Shown in pieces: positions 23,848 to 34,603 of a DNA stretch of 64,000 nt. How positions within the stretch are numbered: the first letter of the stretch is position 1; each line of letters opens with the position of its first letter. The notes beneath the pieces are model-generated. The model worked only from the letters and a program-made list of their open reading frames with translations, ran no database searches and was not told the origin of the DNA. The position numbers were made by a program, and so were the translations under genes. The stretch comes from Polyporus tsugae (lineage: Eukaryota > Basidiomycota > Agaricomycetes > Polyporales > Polyporaceae): the NCBI GenBank assembly GCA_024305745.1, contig JAHRBS010000013.1, positions 2,356,001 through 2,420,000 on the forward strand, read 5' to 3'.

Positions 23848-25085
23848 TCAAGCTGAAGATAACAGGTACGTCCACATCCCGAACAGAACGTTCAGCAGGA
23901 ATCCGACTACGATGCCCATTTGCATCTTTCGCCTGTCATGCGACCACGCCCAAATTGAAGCCAAAGTCAGCACACCATCGAACCCTGCCGTACTATGACG
24001 GATACTTACGAGAACACAGGCTCTACCATCATCTCCTGTTCGCTCCCGTCGTCCCAGAATACGGCCGGCTTATGCCCACGGAAGAAGAAGAGCGGGATGA
24101 GCGGGAAAAAGAAGCCAAGAACGATGCCGTTGTGCAATGACGAGACGGCCGTTTGCGAATTCGATAGGTCGCTACTTGGACCGTCGAGCGAGTCTATCCA
24201 TTGTTCTTCCAAGACTCTAGCATGCTCGTCAACTGTGTCAAGAGCGGTCATAATGCATGAGTGGGATAGGGCGCAGCGTAAACATATAAATCGTACGAAC
24301 AATCTTCCTGGTCGTCGAACTCCTGGTCCAAATAGTCCCCCGCAGAATGCGTGTGGAACTGCAGGCGTATGTTCGCAATGTCCTGCTCGCTGAACCCCGC
24401 CGCAGCCAGCCTGTCGAACCCCCTCAATGGCTTCAACTGCGCAGTCTGTAGTATGCATGGACGATGACGCATGCGCCGATATACATATGCGCCCGTGAGC
24501 TTCCATCCATCGCGGCGAGAAATACGACGGGGGTACAGAACACGCACCTGAACTTTCCCGTCCTCCACCTCCCCTTCCTTCAACTGTGGGCCCACCGAAC
24601 AATGCAGCCACGTCGTACCAGCCGCGCTCGCCTTCTCGTCGGCCGCGCCCTCACCTTCCCCGTCCATCTCTTCACCTCCATCCGGACTTCCACCCACCGG
24701 CGATGACGACGCGGCCGCCGCTGCAGACTTTCTCCGACGCTGCTGGGCAGACGCTATCCGGGAGTACAGGTGTGCGGTGTCGGCGAGAAGTTGTCCCTGG
24801 TGGATGAGCCTCAGCCGCCTATCTTTGAGTTGTGGCCGGGCTGCGCGGATCTGCAGAGTACAGCAACACGGTGAGCGTGAGGCTTGAGTATGGAGAGGCT
24901 GCGAGACTTACGTTGGCCTTGACGTCTTTCACCGTGTCTTTCTCCGCAACCTGGACGGTCAGGTCCAGAATGCCCTCTGTGAAACGGATGGTGAGATCCT
25001 TCGAAGGCGGTGCCTCGGATTCGGCCTGCTCTAGTTCCGTAGCACGTTGCTTGCCCTTGGCCTTCTCACTGAGCGTGGTTGGCAT
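23848..25085 (-). CDS. DSC3: DSC E3 ubiquitin ligase complex subunit 3
   Basis: Five exons: 24912-25085, 24548-24850, 24301-24445, 24010-24232 and 23848-23932. They join to 930 nt, 309 aa. The start codon at 25085 gives the family-typical opening TLSEKAKGKQRA. A ubiquitin-like domain follows (DLTIRFTEGILDLTVQV to RLIHQGQLLADTAHLY). A low-complexity acidic linker and the second conserved domain (LKPLRGFDRLAAAGFSEQDI, then ARVLEEQWIDSLD) come next. Two C-terminal membrane segments (GIVLGFFFPLIPLFFF and MGIVVGFLLNVLFGMW) complete the Dsc3 layout. The Dsc complex ubiquitinates membrane proteins in Golgi/endosome and activates SREBP in fission yeast. The intron 24233-24300 has an unusual GTTCGT donor but keeps the frame. 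Confidence 0.88.
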
Positions 25086-25403
25086 ATTTGATGCTAGTAT
25101 AATAACCGCAGGCCAATACGAAGCCGTGTTGACAGGAGTTAGCCAGGATGAGTTCGTTGTCGTCAGCAAAGAGATGAAGGCGTTTAAGAAGTTACCCGTC
25201 GCCGCGCGACGCTTGCGAAGGTGGCGTTAAGGCGCGGTACACGTGCCCACCAACGCGACGCGTTCATGAGCCCCAGCCCCAATGGACTTCATGACGCGTT
25301 CTCAACCCATGTATCGTGCAGGCAATCAAGTAATACATCAAAATCGCGGATATAGTAACGATACAATTCGGACTGCTCGCAAGCGACAATATACAGATCA
25401 ATC
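25086..25403. other. Intergenic between DSC3 start and ASK1 stop
   Basis: 318 bp on a same-strand pair (both minus); DSC3 promoter and ASK1 3' UTR. Nothing else is seen. Confidence 0.45.
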
Positions 25404-27830
25404 TCAACCCCTCCCATTCCCATTCCACGGCGTCGGGCTCTCCTCCACCCTCCCCGCCAGCGCCATCTGCTGCCCGATCCCAATCGTGTCCTGCAACAGA
25501 TCCTGCCCGAGCATCCTCAGGCCGCTCTGCGCCATCTGCTGCTGGGCGAGCCTCTGCGCAGGCGGCACCCCGAACACCGTCTCCTCCTCGCCCTGCCCGT
25601 CGAACTGCCCGTCGTCGAACGAGTCGTCGTCGAATCCGTCCCCGTCGTCATCGGCACCGACCCCGATGATGAAGGGGGGTGCGGTGCCGTCCGTGGGCTC
25701 GTCGTCGTCATCGCCCATGGAGGAGTCGAACGAGTCCTCGTCGAACGAGTGGTCGTCCTGGTTCGCGAAGAGAAAGTCCGCGGGCGCCGTGCCCGTGTTC
25801 TGGTCTTCGTAGTCGAGCGAGTCGAGCGAGTCGTCGCCGTCCCCACCCCCGACGCCGCCGCGTCCAATTACCTCGTCGTCGTAGAAATCATACTGGGGAG
25901 GCTGGGGAGTGTGGATGGACGGTTCCGACTCCGGAGGCGGAGGTGGCTGGAGTGTATGCGAGGACGAGGCAGACGCCGCGCTGCGCGAAGATGTTGTGGA
26001 GAACGCTGACGAAGCGAAGGACGCGGTAGCGGAGGACGCGGAGGACGTTGAATACAAGCTACTGAAGACGGGCTGGCGTGACGGTTGTGCGGCAGGTTCG
26101 GGTGCCGATTTCTGAGAGCTGTATTCAGGGACGCTGAGCCCCACTCTGCGCATGATGCTGTCCAGACTAGCGTCCACAACGCTGCTGTTCGTCTCCGACG
26201 CAGCGGGCGGGACGTAAGAGGGCCGCGAGTACCGCGTCATTGAGGGAGGTGTTGGCATCGAGCTCATACTGCTCTCGGTGCCGTATCCGCCCCCAGCAGT
26301 GCCCTTCCCCTTCGCTGCTGCGCCCGCAGGCCCAAAAACGCCTCGTCTCTCCACATCCACAAGATCCTTCATGATCCGCGCGGCAGCCTCTTGCTTAGGG
26401 GTCCTCCCAAGCTTGGGCAAACGTGCGTAGTCGGTCATGACAGGAGGCGACATGCCAAAGTTCTCGTCGAACGAATCATCGTCCCCAGGCGGCGGGGTCT
26501 TCGTCCTGGTCCCACTTCTCGCATTGGCTCGTGCTGTGAAAGCCGCGGATGGCCTGTACGCAGAAAGTTTGATAGATGATGAGGGAGGGGGGACTAGTTT
26601 CCGTGCGCTCCGTTGGGGACTAGCCACAGAGGGATCCTTGAGGTCGACGACGCCTTTCCAATCTGACGGATTGCTGTCGGGCGGGAGATATGGATTGAGC
26701 GTCTTGATGACTGGGGTCTTTGGCTTGAACTTCAGGGGCGACGTCGTACGACTCGTGGTGTCCGTGGCAGCCGTGAGGCTCGACGAGTTCGCGTTCCTGT
26801 GTAGCACTTTGTGGAGGAGGGGCTGCGCGCCTTCGCGCGCCTTGCCTTTGTCGCTGGCATGGATCGCTTTCTTCTCCATTTGTAGAAGGTCCGGGGCAAT
26901 TGCGCGCTGGGTGACGTCTTGCGAGTCGTCAAGATCTTCCGACTGGTCAAGAGCCGGGGTAGAGCGGCCTGCGAGAGAACGATCTTCGGCCAGGCTCTGG
27001 ACGTCGCGATTAAGCTGCATTAGGGGCGACTCGAGAGACGCGCTCCAGGAAGGCATGGATTCTGAGGCCTGACTCGCGAAAGTGTTATCGTGAGCGTTTC
27101 GTGATCGCGAACGGTATGCTGTCGCGGGTGTGGAAGATATTGCGGCTTGCCCGGGCGCGAAGGAGACCTCAGACGAGGTCCTGTCGAAGGTCCTGTTCTG
27201 GTGTGGCGGCTCACCATCGGACTCCGAGTCTGAGTGAGTGGTTGCAGAGGACTCATCAGGTGTGGACTCGGAGGCTGCCTGACTGGTCTCCGCAGTCTCT
27301 CCGTCCTCCGTTTGCTCCTGTCCAGCGCTGTAGTCGTCGTAGGTGGGAATACGGATTTGGGCGGCTTGTTCGTAGAATGTAGTCCAGAACTGTTCGCGAT
27401 AGTGAGCACGAGCTAAAAGAACACCTGTATGTTTGGAAGTGCAGAAACGCGCAGCACCCTCGTCGTGGAACACGGACCATGCGCTTAAGTTACCATCCGA
27501 GACGGGGAACGTACCTTTGCTGCTTCCCGTACCGGCTGGGTGCCGATGGCGTACCTCTTGACAGCGGGCAGTATCCTGTTCGCCATTACATGCTGTATCT
27601 TCGAGAAGTTCGCGTCTATGTTCTGAAGCTTTTCGTGAGCGATCACGCATGAGGCAGGTACAAAGGCAAAGGGGAACCTGCAACTTAATCGTGATGAGCT
27701 GCTCAATCTGCTCAATCTGGTCGTATGGTGGGGCGGTTGTGTCGAGGCTGGGGACAACGATGTCTGCCGGGTCCGCGGTTGGCTCCCATCGCGGCGTCTT
27801 GGGGTCGATAGGCTTCAATTCCGGGGCCAT
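25404..27830 (-). CDS. ASK1: DASH/Dam1 complex subunit Ask1
   Basis: Three exons: 27678-27830, 27515-27622 and 25404-27389. They total 2247 nt, 748 aa. The Ask1 signature fills residues about 12-105: PRWEPTADPADIVVP, YDQIEQIEQLITIKLQ, NIDANFSKIQHVMANRILPA, AVKRYAIGTQPVREAAKFWT and FYEQAAQIRIPTYDDY. The remaining ~640 residues are serine/proline-rich and acidic, apparently disordered, with many S/T-P sites. Budding-yeast Ask1 is under 300 aa, so most of this length is lineage-specific extension. Ask1 is a Cdk1 target in yeast, and the DASH ring couples kinetochores to microtubule plus ends. The in-frame upstream Met at 27902 is possible, but the family alignment supports 27830. Divergent from KIN17. 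Confidence 0.88.
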   Translation of the reverse strand: MAPELKPIDPKTPRWEPTADPADIVVPSLDTTAPPYDQIEQIEQLITIKLQVPLCLCTCLMRDRSRKASEHRRELLEDTACNGEQDTARCQEVRHRHPAGTGSSKGTFPVSDGNLSAWSVFHDEGAARFCTSKHTGVLLARAHYREQFWTTFYEQAAQIRIPTYDDYSAGQEQTEDGETAETSQAASESTPDESSATTHSDSESDGEPPHQNRTFDRTSSEVSFAPGQAAISSTPATAYRSRSRNAHDNTFASQASESMPSWSASLESPLMQLNRDVQSLAEDRSLAGRSTPALDQSEDLDDSQDVTQRAIAPDLLQMEKKAIHASDKGKAREGAQPLLHKVLHRNANSSSLTAATDTTSRTTSPLKFKPKTPVIKTLNPYLPPDSNPSDWKGVVDLKDPSVASPQRSARKLVPPPSSSIKLSAYRPSAAFTARANARSGTRTKTPPPGDDDSFDENFGMSPPVMTDYARLPKLGRTPKQEAAARIMKDLVDVERRGVFGPAGAAAKGKGTAGGGYGTESSMSSMPTPPSMTRYSRPSYVPPAASETNSSVVDASLDSIMRRVGLSVPEYSSQKSAPEPAAQPSRQPVFSSLYSTSSASSATASFASSAFSTTSSRSAASASSSHTLQPPPPPESEPSIHTPQPPQYDFYDDEVIGRGGVGGGDGDDSLDSLDYEDQNTGTAPADFLFANQDDHSFDEDSFDSSMGDDDDEPTDGTAPPFIIGVGADDDGDGFDDDSFDDGQFDGQGEEETVFGVPPAQRLAQQQMAQSGLRMLGQDLLQDTIGIGQQMALAGRVEESPTPWNGNGRG

Positions 27831-28139
27831 TTGCGGGTCAAGTTGATGAGGAGACGCGAGAGAAGATGAGAGACGCGACGCGACGCGTCCGTGGAACGGC
27901 ACGAAAGATTAGATCACAGGCATCCTAGCTGGGATTGAAATTTGTTATAGACAGATTGAGGCTCCGATTACATGGTGCTTATCGCAATACTTGAAGCTTC
28001 CGATTTGTCAGCAACCCGGTATCTGTGGACTGCAGAGCTCCTCGCCGTGAGCATCGACCATCACTACGCCTCGCGGCCCACGCCTAGTCTCCCACTCTTC
28101 CCTGCTTGTACCCTCTAGAACGCCAGGTTTCTGCCCAAA
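27831..28139. promoter_or_regulatory. Bidirectional promoter region, ASK1 / KIN17
   Basis: Only 309 bp separate the two divergent start codons, so both promoters and 5' leaders must be packed here. No TATA box is clear. A pyrimidine-rich stretch lies just before the KIN17 ATG, as is common in fungal leaders. Confidence 0.5.
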
Positions 28140-29601
28140 ATGCCGCGCGCAGAAGGTAAGCCTCCGTCACAAATCATATGAGCCGTTGTCCAAACTAGCC
28201 TCTCCGATCTCACCATATTTCCATGGGTTTCCCAGCTGGTACCCCCAAGTTCCTCGCCAACAAGATGAAGGCGAAGGGCCTCCAGCGTCTGCGCTGGTAC
28301 TGCCAAATCTGCCAGAAACAATGCAGAGACGAGAACGGCTTCAAGTGTCACACGCAGTCCGAGTCCCACCTCCGGCAGATGCTCGTCGTCGGCGAGAGCG
28401 CTGGGAAGCACATCTCCGACTTCTCCTCCCAGTTCCAGCACGAGTTTGTCCAGCTCCTCTCCCGCCGGTTCGGCACAAAGCGTGTGAAGGCGAACAACGT
28501 CTACCAGGAGTTCATCCAGGACAAGAACCATTTGCACATGAACGCTACCCGCTGGGTCACCCTCACCGAGTTCGTGAAGCACCTGGGTCGGACCGGTGTT
28601 GCGAGGGTGGATGATACGGAGAAGGGATGGTTTATCGCGTGGATAGACAACAGCCCGAAGGCCCTCGCGAAGCAGGTGAGTTCTCTGTTTCTCAACTTCT
28701 TTTCCTTCTTTCCTTGTGCGCCGAGTGCTCCGAGAGCAATGTCCGTGGAGGTTAGCCAGGTACTGCGGAGGGCTGCTCGCATCGCATCGCTGTGAGAGAG
28801 CAGTGTGTTGCATGTTCCCATGCTGTTGCCAGATCTGGCTACTGTATGGACGTCTTCGCGAGGAGTGGCGAATGTATGTTGATGACGCTATCCGGCTCAG
28901 TGTCGAAACTGAAGCAGCCGGGCATCAAGGCGTAAACAGGGACGATCCGCTTGCCGAAAAGGTAGACCCATCGGCGCGCTTGCTTGAATCTCTGCGTGCC
29001 GAGTGCTATACGCGGGAGGAGGAAAGCTCTAAGCAGAGCAAGGGACCGATCGTTATTCTGCTCCTGGCAAGGAATCGCCGCGGCTTATCTCTCCTTCCAT
29101 CGGAGATTCGTATTTACCATTGTGGCTCTGGCTCACTAACCATACTCTACTTTGCAGGAAGCCTCCCTGAAGAAGGAGCGAATGTCCGTCTCTGATGAGC
29201 AGCGTGAGCGGATGCTCATTGAGGAGCAGATCGAGCGCGCGGCCGCCGAGGCAGGCCCGTCCGGGTCTAAGCTCGAAGAGTCACCACCAGCAGAAGATGT
29301 TGGCTTGAATCGTGATGAGGCGACAGAGAAAATCGTCCTATCCCTAACGCCGAAGCCCGGGGCCTCCTCTTCCGGCATCAAGCTCAACGCCTTCAAGCCT
29401 GCTGCGAACCCGCTGAAGGCTTCCAATCCTCTGAAACGCTCTAACGTCTTCAAGCAGGCAGCTGCTTCCCCTTCAGCTTCGGCGCCAAACGAGACAGAGA
29501 AGACGAACAGCAAGAAGAGGGAGCTTTCGGCAGCCGAGCGACTCATTGCCGAGGATCAGGAAAGGAAACGGCGGCGTATGGAGCGCGAGTCGGCCGCGTA
29601 A
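28140..29601 (+). CDS. Kin17-family zinc-finger DNA/RNA-binding protein
   Basis: Three exons: 28140-28155, 28236-28675 and 29158-29601. They total 900 nt, 299 aa. The start MPRAEAGTPKFLANKMKAKG is the family standard. The C2H2-type finger has Cys28, Cys31, His44 and His50 in the Kin17 spacing, within RWYCQICQKQCRD and FKCHTQSESH. A winged-helix domain follows (SSQFQHEFVQLLSRRFGTKR to WVTLTEFVKHLGRTG; GWFIAWIDNSP). The C-terminal third is a charged helix and a basic end (AERLIAEDQERKRRRMERES). The C-terminal KOW/SH3-like tandem of animal Kin17 is absent, as in other fungal homologues. Kin17 acts in splicing and DNA metabolism. The second intron (482 bp) is far longer than others here. Confidence 0.92.
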
Positions 29602-30006
29602 TGCGGTGGCCCTTCGTGGTCGGCCTTTTGGTTCTTTTGTTCGGACGGACCAATATGTTACGTGTATTTCTATTCAACTCGCGCTTTGTTAATGTACTTC
29701 TCATTCGCTATTCAGGATGTGCCGCATAGCACGTCGGTCCCCCCACTGACGTTTTTGTGGCCGCGATGTCTTGGTCGAACTGAAATGGAGAGCCATTGTT
29801 ATGGTGGCTTAGGCCTGCGGCATAAGACATGAGCTGTGGCTCAGGTCTTTGAGCTTTTCTTTGACAATAGGTCAAAGCGTCGTCTTGACCAGGTATAAAC
29901 TTCCCTACGTCGGCAAACTTCCCCAACTCATTCTCTTCCCGCTACGAATCTCTCTCGATCCGACCTCGACTTCCCAACACTTCCCAACCACAGCTATTCG
30001 CTCAAC
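29602..30006. other. Intergenic between KIN17 and the orphan gene
   Basis: 405 bp between tandem plus-strand genes. It contains the KIN17 3' UTR and a pyrimidine/CCAAC-rich leader before 30007. No other feature is seen. Confidence 0.45.
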
Positions 30007-31339
30007 ATGCGAGAGTTCAGGCATCAGATTACGCCTCTAGACATGGACTTTAGCCGCCCACGCCCCATCAGTCCTGGGGCATCGCTCTCCGCAAAGGACA
30101 TTGCGATGATATCCTCCATCTCCTGGGAAGCCGAACTCGTACCCGAACGGCCACGCACGGCGGAGCTGCGACAGCGACGTCCCTCGATCTCGGAGAGTAT
30201 CTGCGGGGAGCCGAACCCCAGCGGCCTTCCCCCGGACATCTGGCGTGTCTCGCACTCTCATTACGTCGCATTCTCGATCGACACGGCCGCCATCGCGAAC
30301 ATGACCGAGAACCCTGCCAAACGCGAGGCGCTGATGCAGCTCCGGCCGAAGCGCTATGTCGGGCTTGTCGTGTGGTCCGGGATGCAGCCCGAGTACGCTG
30401 ACGACGCACAAGAGGAAGATCCGCCGCTGCGGCACGCCGAGGTGCTCGCGCCTCTGTTCGTGGCCAGCGGGCCGCCTCCGATCCCGCAGGCAAGGCATAT
30501 GTGCTTGCCTATCGACCCGTCGCCCGCCATTCGGAAACAAGGAGTGGCGCAAGGCTCTTCCATCGCTGTGGCCGACGAGGACATGACTATGGCTGTGGAC
30601 GGCGTCTTCGAGATGGACGACGAGTTCCGTGAACACGGCATCCAAGACGGCAACAGCAGCAACCAAGACCTCCAGATGGACGACGACGACAGCGAGGCGG
30701 CCTTCCAGGATATAACAGACTTCGGGCCTCTGACGGCAATCCAGCATCCGACCCTCCTCCCGCTGAAGGGCCGTGTTCAGTGGCTGACGTTCGGCACGCG
30801 TGTACAAATCACGACGCTGCACGAGTCCTCGCTGAGCTTCTACATCGACGACGGCGAAGACCAGCCGCCGTACGAGTGGCGCAGGCTCGAGGCCCTCGTC
30901 ACCGACCACCTAACCGCCCTCCTCGACTCGCCGTGTTCTCCGCCGGACGCCGGCGCCCCAGCTTCTGGCGACGACTCGGACTCGGTCGGCGTGCTGCTCG
31001 AAAAGCTTCGCGTGCCGGACACCCCAATTCCTGCCATCGTCTGGCGTGACATCAGGGGTGAGCATGAGGACGACCCTACCGAATTCGTGCGCGAGCTTGA
31101 TAGGTGAGTAAGCCACCAGAACGCTTCAGGCTCCAGGGCGAGTCAGGAGCCTCGAAGCTTCAGACTTCAGAAGTCAGACCCTCCCAGGGTGCACGCTTCG
31201 TGCGCGTCGCGCCGTCTGCCCGCGCCCTCGAGCTGAGTTTGGAGCTTTGGGGGGCTTCTGGCGCACACCCGTCTGAAACCGTTGCTAACCGAGCACGTTG
31301 CACAGAATATTGGCCATCCTCGGCGAACCGCGCGAGTAG
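30007..31339 (+). CDS. Hypothetical protein, no recognised family
   Basis: Two exons, 30007-31103 and 31306-31339, give 1131 nt, 376 aa. The 366-codon first exon is free of stops and keeps strong codon character, and the splice to RILAILGEPRE then TAG is clean, so this is a real gene. I do not recognise it. Visible parts: a serine/arginine-rich first ~75 residues; a folded-looking block from about 78 (LPPDIWRVSHSHYVAFSIDT and LQLRPKRYVGLVVWSG-like text); an acidic middle (MDDDDSEAAF); and a second block about 245-300 (LPLKGRVQWLTFGTRVQITT, SLSFYIDDGEDQPPYEWRR). Two such blocks flanking an acidic loop suggest one domain split by an insertion. Start could also be Met13 (30043). No signal peptide or membrane segment. 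Confidence 0.7.
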
Positions 31340-32207
31340 GACACGTCGAATGACCACGCCAAGCGCGTCCAAGCCCTCGCGGACCGACTCGAGGACCCTT
31401 CGTACCGTATCTCGCGCCACCGCGCAGTGCGCGTCTCCCGAGTCGCCCGAGAAGGAGATTCGGACACGGTATGACGATACGGCTCGCGTTCGGGTGCTGC
31501 GACCACGATCCGCGCATGCGCGTAAGGGTGTTGAGAGGATGTTTATGAAAGCACGCATGATGTACGAGTACCATGATGATTAGAAGAAGTTGTCTGCGGG
31601 TGCCACAGCCCCTGGTGTAATGGAATTAGTTACGGCAACGACTTCGCGTTTTGGAAGCTTCATTTCCTTTTACAGCCTTTGCGAGCGCCCCCAGCGACGT
31701 GAGTCTTGATCATAATAATCCATCGCGCACGTCGGCGTCGGACTCCCAAACGGCACGTCGGTCCTCTCAGCCTAGGACGCTTAAAGGGTCTTTCGAATTC
31801 AAAGAAGTCGCCACCACCGCGCGCGATCGCGGTTCTCCCGCCCGTTGGGTGGGACCGCGTCGAGCTGGGGGTTGACTATAACCCACTCCGTGCACAATGC
31901 CCGATACAGGTGAATGATAATGATTCAGCAACCCACGCAGCGCGAAGCAAATTAGCAATGCAGCGCGAGGCGCATTGGGAGGATGCGGCCTGCGCACCGC
32001 ACCGATCTCGTCGTCGCCGCTGGGAGAACCCTTCGCTTCTATTGCATTATATTGCGCTGCCCCGCGCGGTATGAAAATCTGTGCACAATAGATGGCAATA
32101 CAATTTCGCAAGGTACGCGCGTGCTAGCTCGTGGGTGTCCGTCGACCCCGACGCGTCGCGATCCCCATCTCCCATCGCGTCCAGTAGGGACCCATGCTTC
32201 CGTCGAT
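31340..32207. other. Convergent intergenic region, orphan gene / ARP6
   Basis: 870 bp between two convergent stop codons. Overlapping frames on both strands (for example 31160-31558 (-) and 31706-32074 (+)) have no recognisable content. No gene is called. Confidence 0.45.
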
Positions 32208-34578
32208 TTACGCCCCGCGCTTGCCGCCGCCCCCTCGCGCACCCCTCCCTCGACCTCTCCCACGCCCCGGCTTCTTCGTCGGCTGAGCCGCCGCCGGCGA
32301 GCCCCCGTCCTCGTCCTCCGACCCGCTATCGCTCGAGCCCCGCGCCTTGCCGCGCGCCCTCGAGGTTGCCGCGCCTTTGCTTGCTGCTCCGCGCGCCGCC
32401 GGCTGCTGCTCCCTGTCGACCGGGGCAGGTTTCCAGTCCCTAAACTTGCGCCGGCACGCGCTCGACCCCATCTCCTGGTACTCCTCCCTCGTCACCACAC
32501 ACCGGGAGGCGAACTCCGGCCGCGCGGCAAACACGACCGCCGACCGGTACGCCTCCAGGATCGGCCTGGGGGGACATCAGTTGCCTATCTCAGATGTGGC
32601 GTTACGCGCGCGACGGGAATGGAAGGTGGACTGGAGGATCGGGGTGGGGGGGGGCGAGCGCACCAGGCCTCACGGCGGGCATGGGAGAGCGCCGGCGTGG
32701 GCAAGTCCGAGGGCACGGATGGCGAGTCCGAGAGTCCAGGGATGAGAAACGGGAAATGGGACGTACTCGGCTGAGGCGTACACGCGCACTTCGCACTCGA
32801 TTGGCGCGAGCGAACGCAGTTCAGAGGTCCTGTCAATGCGGGCGGCCGGTGCGTCAGTGGGGTGTGGCGGAAACTGGGTACGAAATAGACGATGGCCCGA
32901 ACAGAAGGGTCCGACGGATGGGCGGGTGGGGCGGTCGATGTGGTGGCGGAGGCATGGATCGAAGGGTGTCGCAGCGACCACAGCGGCTACCCCATGGGCA
33001 GAGACGGCGCGATGGGTACGTACAATCGATTCCGGAAACCAGGCATGGCGGTGTTGCCACCGATTAAACCTATGTTTGCCCAAAACATGCCCTGCAGATC
33101 TTCCGGCAGGAGCGCTATGCTCGCCGCCACCGTTGCGCTCAGCCCTGCCTGGTCGAGACCTGTGTGGAAATGTACCGGAGGAAAGGTGAAAATCAGGATG
33201 AGCGTGAGTTCGTACGCAGTAAACGGCATGGGAGCGATATTTGCCGATATTGGTCGGATGGAAGAGAATCTCTGGGACAGAGAACCGCTCGTTGGCCATC
33301 CTCAGGGTCTGTTGAGTGCTCTCGTCGAGCGATTCGCCCGGATTACGTATCCGCCCTGGCCGGCGTGCGGAGTAGTCCGGAAAGATGTACTCCTGGACTA
33401 TCGGGTTCGCCGTTGGCCGCGCGCTGTATGGCGCGGAAATGGGTTGGGAGAGGAGCCCGCGAAGCAACAGCAGCCGGCATCCGACACGAGGAAGCAAGAA
33501 AACGGGAACAATGTGTTAGGCACGCGCACTCGGGCAGATGCGGCCAGATCATTTTGACTTGACGCACCGGCAGGTCTCGAGGTCGGCTGCGAAGTCCTCG
33601 GAGACAAAACAACAGGCCTCCTTGATTTCGTTGATGATGTGCGTTTCTTCCATCATGTTCCACTGGCGATATGAGACGGTCTCTTTGAGGTGGTTGGTCA
33701 GTAGCTTCCCACCGACGTCGATTCTTCCAGCGCATGGTCAGTCAGCATGGACGTGCGTGGCATAAAGTTGCGATAGCAGGGATGCTTCACCTTTTCACCG
33801 CCTCCCATACTACCTCCCCGTTGAGGACTGGAACGACATGAGTAAAGCTAAAGCCGGAGTCGACGATAAGTAAGCACTCTGGTGAGGGCAAATCATGCTG
33901 AGCGAAGAGCGGGCCGTGTGATATGAGGGACGCAGCTGGAGTAGGATCAGGCCGAAGGAGTGATAAGTTTGAGTTTAAGTGAGCGTTTAGAAACGAACAG
34001 ACGTGTGCATCTGAAATAAGATCTAAATTCGTATTCCTCAAACATGAACTGGTCGTAGACATCTTGAATGTTTGGAAGATCGAAGTAGGGTTCAGTTATC
34101 AGCAACGAGGCTTCGGAAGTATTGACCTGGGACAATGATGCATTGACGGTGTCAACTCAGGGGATAGATATGTCAGCGCTGCTCTGCGATGGTTAACTGA
34201 CCGCCAAGACTTCTGTGGAGAAGAGGCCATCCCAGATGGCCTTTTGTGCATCCCAGTCAACGAGGAAGCCCTAACAGATGTAATGTGTTTGTCTTGCGTC
34301 AAGAGGCGAATGATCAACTCATGACCGACCTTCTCGAAGGGGAGACGAAAGCGGAGAGAGGTGAGATCACGGCAGTTTGCCAACTCGTGGCCGATGTAGG
34401 TGGCATTATCGGCTTTGGCGCGAACAACAGCATTTGGGACGACTCTAAGTGACTGTCAGGCGGGGATCATGTGGTGCAAGGTGGACGGCGAGCGGACAGA
34501 CCGGGGATGGTGGTCGTGGACGCCTAGAATGCCCGCCTTGAGGGTCGAGGCGCCGTTGTCTAGAATGACAGTGGGCAT
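32208..34578 (-). CDS. ARP6: Actin-related protein 6 (SWR1 complex) with basic C-terminal tail
   Basis: Ten exons: 34502-34578, 34330-34444, 34202-34270, 34003-34126, 33791-33935, 33568-33723, 33245-33423, 33024-33159, 32767-32829 and 32208-32565. They total 1422 nt, 473 aa. Arp6 signatures: [19 protein letters not shown] at the nucleotide site; [111 protein letters not shown]. Arp6 with Swc6 is needed for SWR1 to load H2A.Z. The Arp6 core ends near residue 400 ([17 protein letters not shown]). About 73 further residues are Ala/Lys/Arg/Gly-rich, with an acidic SDSGSEDED patch and a GRGRGRGRG run. One intron (33160-33244) appears to start with GC. Confidence 0.9.
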
Positions 34579-34603
34579 GGTGGTGGTGGTGGTGGTGGTG
34601 GTG
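34577..34603 (-). repeat. ACC/GGT trinucleotide repeat at the ARP6 start
   Basis: On the plus strand this is an uninterrupted GGT run of eight units or so. On the ARP6 strand it is (ACC)n directly before the ATG. It is in frame with ARP6 and would encode a Thr run if translation began upstream (an in-frame ATG exists at 34710). The Arp6 family start at 34578 is preferred, so it is treated as leader sequence. Confidence 0.6.

Noticed and set aside
28860..28910. C-box (TGATGA) and D-box-like (CTGA) pair in the KIN17 intron, possible snoRNA
   Set aside because: The boxes are only about 23 nt apart, with no matching second pair or terminal stem, so a C/D snoRNA cannot be supported.
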